From positions 186,001 to 250,000 of the forward strand of contig NZ_ATXF01000005.1 of NCBI RefSeq assembly GCF_000421545.1: a stretch of 64,000 nucleotides of DNA, written 5' to 3'. Both the position numbers and the translations under genes were made by a program. Of the stretch, positions 32,223-41,016 are shown piece after piece (the first letter of the stretch is position 1; each line of letters starts with the position of its first letter). Below the pieces are notes generated by a model, which was not told the DNA's origin, did not search any database, and saw only the letters and a list, made by a program, of their open reading frames with translations. Origin of the DNA: Agromyces italicus DSM 16388. Its GTDB lineage: Bacteria; Actinomycetota; Actinomycetes; Actinomycetales; Microbacteriaceae.

Positions 32223-35186
32223 ATGATCTTCTGCCTCGCCCTCTTCGGCGCCCTCGCCATCGTCACCCCCCTGCTCACGCGCGTCCTCGGTCGACGCGTC
32301 TTCGCCGTCATCGCCCTGCTCCCGGCCGCGGTGTTCGTGCTGCTGCTCACCTGGCTCCCCGGCGTCCTCGCCGGCACCCCGCTCGTCGAGACCGTCGAGT
32401 GGATCCCGACGCTCGGCATCGCGCTGACCTTCCGGCTCGACGCGCTCGCCCTCCTCCTCGCGCTGATCGTCACGGGCGTCGGCGCCCTCGTGCTGCTCTA
32501 CTGCATGAACTACTTCACCGACGACGAGCCGGCGCTCGGCCGTTTCGCCGCGCTCCTGCTCGCCTTCGCAGGCGTGATGTTCGGCCTCGTCACCGCCGAC
32601 GACGTCTTCGTGATGTTCACCTTCTGGGAGGCGACGAGCGTGCTCTCGTACCTCCTCATCGGCCACTACACCGGTCGCAAGGAGAGCCGCGGTGCGGCAC
32701 TTCAGGCGCTCACCGTGACGACCTTCGGCGGGCTCGCGATGCTGGTCGGTCTCGTCATCCTCGCCGTCGAGGGCGGCACGACGAGTCTCGCCGAACTCGT
32801 CGCGAACCCCGTGACCGGCGCGGCCGGCGAGTGGGCCATCGCGCTGGTGCTCCTCGGCGCGATCTCCAAGAGCGCGTTGGTGCCGTTCCACTTCTGGTTG
32901 CCCGCCGCGATGGCCGCACCGACGCCGGTCAGCGCCTACCTGCACGCCGCGGCGATGGTGAAGGCCGGCGTGTACCTCGTCGCGCGCCTTGCCCCCGGCT
33001 ACGCCGAGCTCGAGGTGTGGCATCCCATCGTCATCGGCCTCGGCGCGCTCACCATGCTCGTCGGCGGCTGGCGAGCACTGCGCCAGTACGACCTCAAGCT
33101 CCTACTCGCCTACGGCACGGTCAGCCAGCTGGGGTTCCTCGTGATGGTCACGGGCTTCGGCACCCGCGACGCCGCACTCGCCGGTGTCGCGCTGCTGCTC
33201 GCGCACGCCCTGTTCAAGGCCACCCTGTTCCTCGTCGTCGGCATCGTCGACCACGCCGCCGGCACGCGCGACTGGCGCAAGCTCTCGGGCCTGGGCCGCC
33301 GGATGCCGGTCATCGCCACGATCGCGTTCGTCGCGGCCGCCTCGATGGCGGGCCTGCCGCCGCTGCTGGGCTTCGTCGCGAAGGAGGCCGTCTTCACCGC
33401 CGAACTCGAGTCGGCGCTCGCCGGCGACACCTGGGGCTGGGTCGCCCTCGCGGCGGCGTTCCTCGGCTCGGTGCTCACGGTCGCGTACACGGTGCGGTTC
33501 GTCTGGGGTGCGTTCTTCACCAAGGCGGATGTCGCGCCCACCCCGCTGCACCGCGAAGGCGCCGCGATCGGCGTCGCGCCCGCACTCCTCGCCGGGGCAT
33601 CCGTCGTCTTCGCCTTCGCCGTGCCGCTCATCGAGCCCCTGCTCGCCGCCTACGCCGACGAGCTGCCGGGCGGCCACGAGTACCACCTCGCGCTCTGGCA
33701 CGGCCTCGAGCCCGCGCTCGCGCTGTCGGCCGCCGTGTTCGCCCTGGCCGCACTGCTCGTCTGGGGCCGGCAACGGGTCGCCCGCATGCAGGCGGCCGTG
33801 CCGCCCGCGCTCGACTCGGCGCGCGGCTACCTCGGCATCGTGTCGTTCGTCGACCGCCTCGCCGCCCGGGTGACCACCGCGTTCCAGGTGCGCGGGCTCG
33901 CCGGCTACCTCGCGATCATCATGGTGGTCTTCATCGGCGGGCTCGGCACCGCGGCGATCCTCAACGACTCCTGGCCCGACGGCGTGCGGCTCTGGGACTA
34001 CCCCGCGCAGCCGTTCATCGCGTTCATCATGGCGATCGCCGCCGTCGCCGCCGCGATCGTGCGCCGCCGCGTGACCTCGGTGCTGCTCGTCGGCGCCACG
34101 GGGTACGGGCTCGTGCTGCTCTTCGGCATGTCGGGGGCGCCCGACCTCGCGCTCACCCAGGCGCTTGTCGAGACCATCACGATCGTCGTGTTCGTGCTCG
34201 TGCTGCGACGCCTGCCGAAGCAGAGCGCCGTGCACCCGTCCGCGGTCGGCCGCGCGACGCGCACCATGATCGGCGTGCTCGCCGGCCTCGTGATGGGCGT
34301 CATCGGCCTGGTCGCGCTCGGCGCGCGCATCGAGCCGACGATCTCCGAGGGGCTCCCTGCACTCAGCCTCGAGGCGCACGGCAAGAACATCGTGAACGTC
34401 ATGCTCGTCGACATCCGCGCGTGGGACACGCTCGGCGAGATCTCGGTGCTCGTCGCCGTCGCGACGGGCGTGGCGAGCCTCATCTTCGTCTCGGGCCGCA
34501 CCGGTGGCGCCCCACGCCTCGACGAGCAGCCCGACCGCCGCAACCGGCTGCAGCCCGTGCTCGAGCCGGCCTCGTCGATCCGCGCGGCCAAGCCCCGCCT
34601 CGCCGAGGTCGACGACGAGACGGATGCCGCGGCCGAGGCCCACGGCAGTCGCCAGACCTGGCTGCTGGCGGGCCGCACGCTCTCGCCCCGCAACCGCTCG
34701 ATTCTCATCGAGGTGCTCGTTCGGCTCCTCTTCCACCCGGCGATCATCGTGTCGGTGTACCTGCTGTTCGTCGGCCACAACGCGCCGGGCGGCGGCTTCG
34801 CAGGGGGCCTGCTCGCGGGGCTCGCCCTGGTGGCCCGCTATCTCGCCGGCGGCCGGTACGAGCTCGGCGAGGCCGCGCCGGTCGACGCAGGTCGCCTGCT
34901 CGGCACGGGGCTCCTGCTCGCCGCGGGCACCGCAGCATCGTCGCTGCTGTTCGGGCTCACCGCCTTCGAGTCGACCTGGTTCGAGGCCGAGGTGCCCGTG
35001 CTCGGGCTCCTCTCGATCGGCACCTCGACGCTGTTCGACATCGGCGTCTACCTCGTCGTCGTCGGGCTCGTGCTCGACATCCTGCGTTCGCTCGGCGCGG
35101 AGGTCGACCGCCACCAGGAGGAGACCGAGGGCGACCCCGAGGCATCCGACCCCACCGCCGCCGACCGCGAGGGAGCCCCGGCATGA
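32223..35186 (+). CDS. mrpA: Mrp Na+/H+ antiporter subunit A with fused subunit B domain
   Basis: 987 residues. Proton-pumping NADH dehydrogenase-like core: ILYCMNYFTDDE-like VLLYCMNYFTDDEPALGRF, FWEATSVLSYLLIGHY, KSALVPFHFWLPAAMAAPTPVSAYLHAA and LLAYGTVSQLGFLVMVTG. MbhD/MbhE-like segments follow (SGAPDLALTQALVETITIVVFVLVLRR... in two strands). The last ~150 residues are an MnhB domain (VSVYLLFVGHNAPGGGFAGG). This A-B fusion is the usual actinobacterial form. The seven-part Mrp complex exports Na+ in exchange for H+ in the cytoplasmic membrane and supports salt and alkali tolerance. ATG 32223 has AGGAGGG upstream; the gene ends in an ATGA overlap with mrpC. Confidence 0.93.
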   Translation: MIFCLALFGALAIVTPLLTRVLGRRVFAVIALLPAAVFVLLLTWLPGVLAGTPLVETVEWIPTLGIALTFRLDALALLLALIVTGVGALVLLYCMNYFTDDEPALGRFAALLLAFAGVMFGLVTADDVFVMFTFWEATSVLSYLLIGHYTGRKESRGAALQALTVTTFGGLAMLVGLVILAVEGGTTSLAELVANPVTGAAGEWAIALVLLGAISKSALVPFHFWLPAAMAAPTPVSAYLHAAAMVKAGVYLVARLAPGYAELEVWHPIVIGLGALTMLVGGWRALRQYDLKLLLAYGTVSQLGFLVMVTGFGTRDAALAGVALLLAHALFKATLFLVVGIVDHAAGTRDWRKLSGLGRRMPVIATIAFVAAASMAGLPPLLGFVAKEAVFTAELESALAGDTWGWVALAAAFLGSVLTVAYTVRFVWGAFFTKADVAPTPLHREGAAIGVAPALLAGASVVFAFAVPLIEPLLAAYADELPGGHEYHLALWHGLEPALALSAAVFALAALLVWGRQRVARMQAAVPPALDSARGYLGIVSFVDRLAARVTTAFQVRGLAGYLAIIMVVFIGGLGTAAILNDSWPDGVRLWDYPAQPFIAFIMAIAAVAAAIVRRRVTSVLLVGATGYGLVLLFGMSGAPDLALTQALVETITIVVFVLVLRRLPKQSAVHPSAVGRATRTMIGVLAGLVMGVIGLVALGARIEPTISEGLPALSLEAHGKNIVNVMLVDIRAWDTLGEISVLVAVATGVASLIFVSGRTGGAPRLDEQPDRRNRLQPVLEPASSIRAAKPRLAEVDDETDAAAEAHGSRQTWLLAGRTLSPRNRSILIEVLVRLLFHPAIIVSVYLLFVGHNAPGGGFAGGLLAGLALVARYLAGGRYELGEAAPVDAGRLLGTGLLLAAGTAASSLLFGLTAFESTWFEAEVPVLGLLSIGTSTLFDIGVYLVVVGLVLDILRSLGAEVDRHQEETEGDPEASDPTAADREGAPA

Positions 35187-35737
35187 CCGCATCGCTCACC
35201 CTCGTCATCCTCATGGCCGTGCTCTTCGGCGCCGGCATCTCAGTGATGCTCGAGCGCAGCCTCACCCGCGTGCTCATCGGGTTCCTGCTCGTCGGCAACG
35301 CGGTGAACATCCTCATGTACCTGATGAGCGGCACCCCCGGACTCGCGCCGATCCTCGGCGCGGGCGTCGACGAGGGCGAGATCTCCGATCCGCTCCCCCA
35401 GGCGTTCGTGCTCACCGCGATCGTCATCAACCTCGGCATCACGGCGTTCATGCTCGCGCTGATCTACCGCTCCTGGTGGCTCGCGAAGCTCGGGGCGAAG
35501 GGCGACCTCGTCGACGACGAGGCGGAGCTCGCCGAGGACGCGGAGGAGACCGCCGACCTCATCCGCTCCTCCGCCGCCGACGACGAGGCGATCCAGTCGC
35601 TCATCGAGGCCAGCGACGAGGACCCTTCGACGGGCTCAGGACAGCGGCTCGACGAGGTCGACGCCGGCATCGACGAAGAAGAACTCGAGCGCGAGGCATC
35701 CGCGCGCGACCGCGACGACGAGGGGAGCCGCCCGTGA
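35183..35737 (+). CDS. mrpC: Mrp Na+/H+ antiporter subunit C (NuoK-like) with acidic C-terminal extension
   Basis: 184 residues; family members are usually ~110-125. Three membrane helices (LVILMAVLFGAGISVMLE, VLIGFLLVGNAVNILMYLMS, FVLTAIVINLGITAFMLALIY) match NuoK/MnhC. The remaining ~70 residues are a strongly acidic cytoplasmic tail (DDEAELAEDAEETADL...). Codons for DPSTGSGQR in this tail read through a CCTTCGACGGGCTCAGG palindromic repeat, suggesting the tail absorbed a REP element. It overlaps mrpA and mrpD by 4 bases each. Confidence 0.92.
   Translation: MTASLTLVILMAVLFGAGISVMLERSLTRVLIGFLLVGNAVNILMYLMSGTPGLAPILGAGVDEGEISDPLPQAFVLTAIVINLGITAFMLALIYRSWWLAKLGAKGDLVDDEAELAEDAEETADLIRSSAADDEAIQSLIEASDEDPSTGSGQRLDEVDAGIDEEELEREASARDRDDEGSRP
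35623..35639. repeat. REP-like motif inside mrpC
   Basis: CCCTTCGACGGGCTCAG resembles a short palindromic repeat (CCTTCGACNNGCTCAGG) that is scattered in many bacterial genomes, usually between genes. Here it lies in frame within the acidic tail of MrpC. Confidence 0.45.
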
Positions 35738-37341
35738 CCGCCGTGCTCGTCCCCCTCGTGGTGCTCCTGCCGATGCTCGGCGCAGCGACCGCGCTCATCC
35801 TCGGTCGCCACCGACGTGCGCAGATGGCCGTCGGCATCTCAGTGCTCGCCGCCGTCACGGGCATCGCGGCGGTGCTGCTGGTGGCGGTCGACACGAGCGG
35901 GCCCGCCGTCGTCTACCTCGGCGCCTGGGATGCCCCGTGGGGCATCACGCTCGTCGTCGACCGGCTGTCGGCGATCATGCTCGTGATCTCGGCCATCATG
36001 CTGCTCGTCGTGCTCGTGTACTCGGTCGGTCAGGGCATCGCCGACCGGCATCGCGAGACGCCGGTCTCGATCTTCCACCCGAGCTACCTGATCCTGTCGG
36101 CGGGCGTGTTCAACGCCTTCATCGCGGGCGACCTGTTCAATCTCTACGTCGGCTTCGAGATCCTGCTGGCCGCGAGCTACGTGCTGCTGACCCTCGGCGG
36201 CACGGGCGAGCGCATCCGCTCGGGCGTCACGTACATCATCACGAGCCTCGTGTCGTCGCTCTTCTTCCTCAGCGCGATCGCGCTCATCTACGGTGCGACG
36301 GGCACGGCCAACATCGCCCAGCTCTCGGTGCGGCTCGCCGAGCTGCCGCAGGACGTGCAGCTCATCCTGCACCTGCTGCTGCTCGTCGCGTTCGGCATCA
36401 AGGCGGCGGTGTTCCCGCTGTCGTTCTGGCTGCCCGACTCGTACCCGACGGCGCCCGCACCGGTCACGGCAGTGTTCGCGGGCTTGCTGACGAAGGTCGG
36501 GGTGTACGCGATCATCCGCACCGAGACCGTGCTGTTCACCGAGAGCGACTTGTCGACGCTGCTCATCGTGATCGGCGGGCTGACCATGCTCATCGGCATC
36601 CTCGGTGCGCTCACGCAGGCCGACATCAAGCGCCTGCTCTCGTTCACCCTCGTGAGTCACATCGGGTACATGATCTTCGGCATCGGCCTGTCGAGCGTGA
36701 TCGGCCTGACCGCCACGATCTACTACGTCGTGCACCACATCACAGTGCAGACCGCGCTGTTCCTCACCACCGGACTCATCGAGCGCTTCGGCGGGGCGAC
36801 GTCGATCACCCGCCTCGCGGGCCTCGCCAAGGCTTCGCCGCTGCTCGCGGTGCTCTTCTTCATCCCGGCGATGAACCTCGGCGGCATTCCGCCGTTCTCA
36901 GGGTTCCTCGGCAAGGCCGGCCTCTTCATCGCGGGTGCGCAGGGCACGACGGCGGATGCCTCGGGGCCCGCCGGCGGCGGGGCGCCCGGGCCCGTCTGGC
37001 TCATCTGGGTCGTCATCGCTGCGGGCGCGGCGACCTCGCTCATCACCCTCTACGCGCTCACCCGCTTCTGGAACATGGCATTCTGGCGCGGTCGCGAGGA
37101 ACTCGAGGGCTACGAGTCGGTGCTGCTCGGCTCGGTGCTCGAGGCACCAGAGGGCGCGACCGTCACCGCGACCCGCACGACGCCCGTGCTGATGGTCGTC
37201 GCGACCGCCTCGCTCGTCGCGGTCACCGTGTGCCTCACCGTCTTCGCCGGCCCGCTGTACGACCTCGCCGGACGTGCAGCCGAGGGGCTCAGCGACCCGT
37301 CGGTGTACGTCTCGATCGTCTTCCCCGAGGGGGTGCGATGA
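35734..37341 (+). CDS. mrpD: Mrp Na+/H+ antiporter subunit D
   Basis: 535 residues, about 14 membrane helices. Signature segments: VYSVGQGIADRHRETP, FNAFIAGDLFNLYVGFEILLAASY, LHLLLLVAFGIKAAVFPLSFWLPDSYPTAPAPVTAVFAGLLTKVGVYAI in blocks, and QADIKRLLSFTLVSHIGYM. Conserved Glu in the FEILL helix and Lys in GIKAAVFP are proton-path residues shared with NuoN/NuoM. Start is GTG 35734 in a GTGA overlap with mrpC. Confidence 0.93.
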   Translation: MTAVLVPLVVLLPMLGAATALILGRHRRAQMAVGISVLAAVTGIAAVLLVAVDTSGPAVVYLGAWDAPWGITLVVDRLSAIMLVISAIMLLVVLVYSVGQGIADRHRETPVSIFHPSYLILSAGVFNAFIAGDLFNLYVGFEILLAASYVLLTLGGTGERIRSGVTYIITSLVSSLFFLSAIALIYGATGTANIAQLSVRLAELPQDVQLILHLLLLVAFGIKAAVFPLSFWLPDSYPTAPAPVTAVFAGLLTKVGVYAIIRTETVLFTESDLSTLLIVIGGLTMLIGILGALTQADIKRLLSFTLVSHIGYMIFGIGLSSVIGLTATIYYVVHHITVQTALFLTTGLIERFGGATSITRLAGLAKASPLLAVLFFIPAMNLGGIPPFSGFLGKAGLFIAGAQGTTADASGPAGGGAPGPVWLIWVVIAAGAATSLITLYALTRFWNMAFWRGREELEGYESVLLGSVLEAPEGATVTATRTTPVLMVVATASLVAVTVCLTVFAGPLYDLAGRAAEGLSDPSVYVSIVFPEGVR

Positions 37342-37976
37342 CCCACACGAACGAACCGATCTCGCGCTGGCGCTCGGTCTGGCGGCAGTTGCCGCTGCTG
37401 GTCGCGCTACTGGTGCTCTGGCTGCTGCTCTGGGACCACATCGACGCGCTCAGCATCGTCACCGGGCTGCTGCTCGCGATCGCGGTGACCCGCGCGCTGT
37501 ACCTGCCGCCCGTGCTGCTCAGCGGGCGATTCAACCCGTGGCGGGGGTTGCTGCTCGGGCTGCGCATGATGGTCGACGTGGTCTTCGCCTCGCTCCAGGT
37601 GGCGGCGTTCTCGATCTGGCCGTGGTGGAAGCCGATGAACTCGATCATCGTCGTGCAGCTGCACACTCGCTCCGACCTCGTGACGACCCTCACGGCCGAG
37701 GCGATCTCGGTCGTGCCGGGCACCGTCGTCGTCGACATCGACCGCGAGCGCGGCCTGCTCTACCTGCACGCGCTCGGCACGCGCACGCAGGCCGACATCG
37801 ACCGCACCCACCGCCAGGTGCTCGGCACCGAGGAGCGCATCGTGCTCGCGATCGGCACGCACGAGCAGGCCGAGGTGGTGCGGGCCGAGCGTCGGGCGCG
37901 TCGCGCGGGCGAGCGCACCGCGAGCCACTCCGACATGCACCACGGGCCATCCGACCAGAACGGAGGCACCCCGTGA
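37338..37976 (+). CDS. mrpE: Mrp Na+/H+ antiporter subunit E
   Basis: 212 residues. MnhE pattern: LLLGLRMMVDVVFASLQVAAF, WWKPMNSIIVVQLHTRSDLVTTLTAEAISVVPGTVVVDIDRERGLLYLHAL in blocks. Two to three N-terminal helices, then a soluble domain; a His/Arg-rich C-terminal tail follows. Starts in an ATGA overlap with mrpD and ends in a GTGA overlap with mrpF. Confidence 0.92.
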   Translation: MTHTNEPISRWRSVWRQLPLLVALLVLWLLLWDHIDALSIVTGLLLAIAVTRALYLPPVLLSGRFNPWRGLLLGLRMMVDVVFASLQVAAFSIWPWWKPMNSIIVVQLHTRSDLVTTLTAEAISVVPGTVVVDIDRERGLLYLHALGTRTQADIDRTHRQVLGTEERIVLAIGTHEQAEVVRAERRARRAGERTASHSDMHHGPSDQNGGTP

Positions 37977-38245
37977 CCTTCCTCACTCTCGTCTCGATCC
38001 TCGCCGGCCTCATGTTCGGCATCGGCGCGATCGCCGCGGTCGTGCGCATCATCAAGGGGCCGTCGATCCTCGACCGAGCCCTCGCGACCGACGTGCTGCT
38101 CGCGATCGCGATGTGCGCGCTCGGCGCCGAGATGGCGATCAACCGGCACACCGACACGCTCGTCGTGCTGCTCGTGCTCGCGATGTTCGCGGTCGTCGGC
38201 TCGATCTCGATCGCACGCTTCATGGCGAAGCAGGATGCCTCGTGA
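37973..38245 (+). CDS. mrpF: Mrp Na+/H+ antiporter subunit F
   Basis: 90 residues, three helices; AAVVRIIKGPSILDRALATDVLL is the MnhF signature. GTG 37973 overlaps mrpE by 4 bases; the stop overlaps mrpG by 4. Confidence 0.92.
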   Translation: MTFLTLVSILAGLMFGIGAIAAVVRIIKGPSILDRALATDVLLAIAMCALGAEMAINRHTDTLVVLLVLAMFAVVGSISIARFMAKQDAS

Positions 38246-38598
38246 ACGCCACCGAGATCGTCGTCGGACTGCTCATCCTCGTGAGCGCGTTCCTGTCGAT
38301 GGCGGCGGGCGTCGGCATCGTGCGGTTCCCCGATGTGCTGACCCGCCTGCACGCCGCGACGAAGCCGCAGGTGCTGGGCCTCGCGACCGTGCTGCTCGCG
38401 ATCGCGCTGCGCGCGCCGACGTGGGGCGTGATCTCGACCGTCATCGTGATCATGACGTTCCAGCTGCTCACCCAGCCGATGACCGCCCACATGCTCGGCC
38501 GCTCGGCCTACCGCACAGACCACGTGCGTCGCGACCTGCTCATCGAGGACGACCTCGGGCGCGACATCGCCGCGCACGACGAGCACCCCGCGAGCTGA
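38242..38598 (+). CDS. mrpG: Mrp Na+/H+ antiporter subunit G
   Basis: 118 residues, three helices. SAFLSMAAGVGIVRFPDVLTRLHAATKPQVLGLATVLLA in two blocks is the MnhG hallmark (RFPDVLTRLHAATK), and QLLTQPMTAHMLGRSAYRT closes the domain. Last gene of mrpACDEFG; the operon has every required subunit, with B fused to A. Confidence 0.92.
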   Translation: MNATEIVVGLLILVSAFLSMAAGVGIVRFPDVLTRLHAATKPQVLGLATVLLAIALRAPTWGVISTVIVIMTFQLLTQPMTAHMLGRSAYRTDHVRRDLLIEDDLGRDIAAHDEHPAS

Positions 38599-38616
38599 GG
38601 GCGCCGCGCCGCCCAC

Positions 38617-38787
38617 CCGGCCCCGGCCCCGGCCCCGGCCCCGGCCCGATGTCGCGCAAACCGTCGTTATTGCGCTCCCGTGGCGACTGTTCGCGCGACA
38701 CCACGATGCGAAATCGCGCGAATCGTCGTTGGCGCCCGCCCGTGGCGACCGTTTGCGCGACACCACGATGCGAAATCGCGCGAACGG
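38617..38787. repeat. GC-rich hexamer tandem followed by 62-bp tandem REP-like repeats
   Basis: CCCCGG is repeated about five times (38617-38647). Then a 62-bp unit beginning CCCGTGGCGAC occurs at 38677 and 38739, with a partial copy from 38648 aligning to the unit's last third (GATGTCGCGCAAACCGTCG against GAAATCGCGCGAATCGTCG). It separates the convergent mrp and paa operons. Confidence 0.65.
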
Positions 38788-38829
38788 AGGGTGCGGCGGG
38801 CGGCAACCAGCGGCGGTGGTCGAATGGCG

Positions 38830-39621
38830 TCACCCGCGCCCGGTGAACTCCGGCGTGCGCTTCTCCTGGAAGGCGGCGAAGCCCTCGCGGTAGTCGGCGG
38901 TGTCGCAGAGCGCGGCCTGCGCCCGGTTCTCCTCGGCCATCGAGGCCCAGAGCCCGAGGCGCTCGTCGCGGAGCGCCGCGACGAGGCGCTTCGAGGCGAC
39001 GAACGCCTGCGTGGCGCCCTTCGCCGCACGGCCGGCTGCCGCGCGGGTCGCGTCAAGCACCTCGTCGGCGGCGAACACCTGCGAGAACAGGCCCGCCGAG
39101 ACCGCCTCCGCGCCCGACATGAGCCGGCCCGAGACGATGAGGTCCATCGTGCGGTGCGCCCCGAGGCGCTCGACGAAGAGGGCGTGCCCGCCCGAGTCGA
39201 GGGTCGCGCCGAGGTTCGCGAACGGCGAGCCGATCTTCGCGGTGTCGGCGACGTAGACGATGTCGCTCGCGATGAGCAGGCCCAGCCCGACACCGAGGCA
39301 GGCGCCGTGCGCGACCGCGAACGTCGGCACCGGGATCGCGGCCATTCGCTTGAGCAGCGGCTCGACGATGCCGCCGAGGTAGCCCTGCACGTCGTCCTCG
39401 CGCGGGTCGACGCCCGAGATGTCGCGGCCCGCGCAGAACGCGCGACCCTCGCCGCGCAGCACGAGGGCGCGCAGCTCTCCCGCCTGCGCGTGGCGCAGCG
39501 CCTCGTCGTACGCCGCGGCGAGTTCGCCGATCGCGTGCTCGTCGAGTGCGTTGAGCTTGTCGGGCGCGTTCAGCACGACCTCGCCGACCCGCGTCGCCTC
39601 GTCCACCGTGAACTCGATCAC
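38830..39621 (-). CDS. paaG: 1,2-epoxyphenylacetyl-CoA isomerase-type enoyl-CoA hydratase
   Basis: 263 residues of the crotonase fold: APDKLNALDEHAIGEL, GEGRAFCAGRDISGVDP (oxyanion region), GACLGVGLGLLIASDIVY. The catalytic-loop NLGATLDSGG keeps an Asp where PaaG proteins have one, and the C-terminus YREGFAAFQEKRTPEFTG is PaaG-like. PaaG converts the ring epoxide of phenylacetyl-CoA to oxepin-CoA. GTG 39621 has GAGAGGAG about 8 bases upstream; an in-frame ATG (39645) lies before that ribosome site. It is the last gene of the paaABCDE unit, separated from paaE by a long hairpin. Confidence 0.78.
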   Translation of the reverse strand: MIEFTVDEATRVGEVVLNAPDKLNALDEHAIGELAAAYDEALRHAQAGELRALVLRGEGRAFCAGRDISGVDPREDDVQGYLGGIVEPLLKRMAAIPVPTFAVAHGACLGVGLGLLIASDIVYVADTAKIGSPFANLGATLDSGGHALFVERLGAHRTMDLIVSGRLMSGAEAVSAGLFSQVFAADEVLDATRAAAGRAAKGATQAFVASKRLVAALRDERLGLWASMAEENRAQAALCDTADYREGFAAFQEKRTPEFTGRG

Positions 39622-39654
39622 TGGGTTGCTCCTCTCGATGCGCACTCCCCCGCA

Positions 39655-39730
39655 CCGTTGCGGGGGTGCTTTACCGCAATGTTCCGCTCGCGACCGCGTG
39701 AGATCTTGCGGAAAAGCACCCCCGCAACGG
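39655..39730. repeat. Long inverted repeat between paaE and paaG
   Basis: 25-bp arms at 39655-39679 (starting CCGTTGCGGGGGTGCTT) and 39706-39730 are reverse complements with one mismatch, separated by 26 bases. It starts 3 bases after paaE, so it could cap and stabilise the upstream mRNA or attenuate paaG. Confidence 0.7.
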
Positions 39731-39732
39731 GC

Positions 39733-41016
39733 TCACACGTCATAATCGACCACGACGCGCTCGGACTTCGGGTGCGACTGGCACGTGAGCACGTAACCGC
39801 GCTCGAGCTCGTCGGGCTCGAGGGCGTAGTTCTCGGTCATGTTGACCGAGCCCGACACGACCCGCGCACGGCAAGTGCCGCACACCCCGCCCGCGCACGC
39901 GAACGGCACGTCGGGACGGACCCGAAGCGCCGCGTTCAAGATCGACTCGTTCGCCGACACCGGGCTCTCGACCGTCGACGACTGCCCGTCGAGGGTGAAC
40001 TCGATCGCAACCGTTTCCTCGCCCTGCTTCACCTCGACCGGGCGACCGTGGCGCGGCTCGACCCGATCGGCGTCGGTCGTGAAGAGCTCGTAACGTACGT
40101 GCGCCGCGGGCACGCCCCGCGCCTCGAGGGTGTCTCGCGCGAGCTGCACGAGCTCGAACGGCCCGCACAGGAACCACTCGTCGACCGTCTCGGGCCGGAT
40201 GAGCACGTCGAGCATCGTCTCCAGCTTCGACGCGTCGATACGCCCCGAGAGGATCGGCGCCGTGCGCTGCTCGCGCGAGAGCACGTGGTGCAGCGCGAGC
40301 CGCGAGGGGTACCGGTCCTTCAGCTCGGCGAGCTCCTCGAGGAACATCACGTCGAGCGTCGAGCGGTTCGTGTAGACGAGTTCGAATTCGGATGTCTCGG
40401 AGCGTGCGAGCACCGTCTGGGCGAGCGCCATGAGCGGCGTGATGCCCGATCCCGCCGCGATCGCGACGATGTGTTTGCCGTCGAGGGCGTCGAGCGTCGA
40501 GGTGAAGGTGCCCTGCGGGCTCATCACGTCGAGGGTGTCACCCGGCTGCAGCTCGCTGTTCGCCCAGCTCGAGAAGATTCCGCCGAGGTCGCGCTTGATG
40601 CCGACCGAGATGCGGCCGGTGCCGTCGTCGGCCGTCTGCGGCGGGCGGCAGATCGAGTAGCTTCGCCGGCGCTCGTGCCCGTCGAGCTCCTTGCGGAGGG
40701 CGACGTACTGCCCGGGCAGGTAGCTGTACTCCTCGGCGAGCTCGACCGGAACGGTGAAGGTCACCTCGACGGCATCGCTCGTGAGCGGGCGCACCTCGGC
40801 GACCTCGAGCGAGTGGAATCGTGCGCGCCGGCGCTTCGGAAGATGTTCGCCGCCCACGGTCGAGGTGAGGAACGCCTCGGCGATGGCAGCGTCGGCTGGT
40901 TGAGGAGCGAGCGAAGGGAGCGTCTCGAAACCGGATCGCCCGGTTGGGTTTCGAGACGGCTCCTTCGTCGCCTCCTCAACCTGCTCGGAGGACGAGCCCA
41001 GGTTTCTCGCCGCCAT
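39733..41016 (-). CDS. paaE: Phenylacetyl-CoA 1,2-epoxidase reductase subunit, with repeat-derived N-terminal extension
   Basis: 427 residues; the family is usually ~350-390. Ferredoxin-NADP reductase part: LPGQYVALR, RRSYSIC (FAD), AIAAGSGITPLMALAQTV (NADPH), WFLCGPFELVQ. The C-terminal plant-type [2Fe-2S] ferredoxin has CAGGVCGTCRARV and a distal Cys in VLTCQSHPKS. It passes electrons from NADPH to PaaA. Residues ~12-41 (EQVEEATKEPSRNPTG then RSGFETLPSLAPQP) are translated from a head-to-head pair of 35-bp repeats and are not part of the family. Conserved sequence begins near RRRARFHSLEVAEVRPL. The start overlaps the paaD stop (TGATG). Confidence 0.92.
   Translation of the reverse strand: MAARNLGSSSEQVEEATKEPSRNPTGRSGFETLPSLAPQPADAAIAEAFLTSTVGGEHLPKRRRARFHSLEVAEVRPLTSDAVEVTFTVPVELAEEYSYLPGQYVALRKELDGHERRRSYSICRPPQTADDGTGRISVGIKRDLGGIFSSWANSELQPGDTLDVMSPQGTFTSTLDALDGKHIVAIAAGSGITPLMALAQTVLARSETSEFELVYTNRSTLDVMFLEELAELKDRYPSRLALHHVLSREQRTAPILSGRIDASKLETMLDVLIRPETVDEWFLCGPFELVQLARDTLEARGVPAAHVRYELFTTDADRVEPRHGRPVEVKQGEETVAIEFTLDGQSSTVESPVSANESILNAALRVRPDVPFACAGGVCGTCRARVVSGSVNMTENYALEPDELERGYVLTCQSHPKSERVVVDYDV
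40898..40981. repeat. Inverted pair of 35-bp repeats within the paaE coding start
   Basis: Arms at 40898-40932 (starting GGTTGAGGAGCGAGCGAAGG) and 40947-40981 (starting GGTTTCGAGACGG) are imperfect reverse complements with a 14-base spacer. Both belong to the family also found at 42351, 42726 and 42786. Confidence 0.8.

Noticed and set aside
38830-39621. Naming this enoyl-CoA hydratase PaaF and the 53366 gene PaaG
   Set aside because: The Asp in NLGATLDSGG and the YREG..AF..KR.PEFTG ending favour PaaG here, and the other copy sits with paaJ and paaH. The choice remains moderately certain only.
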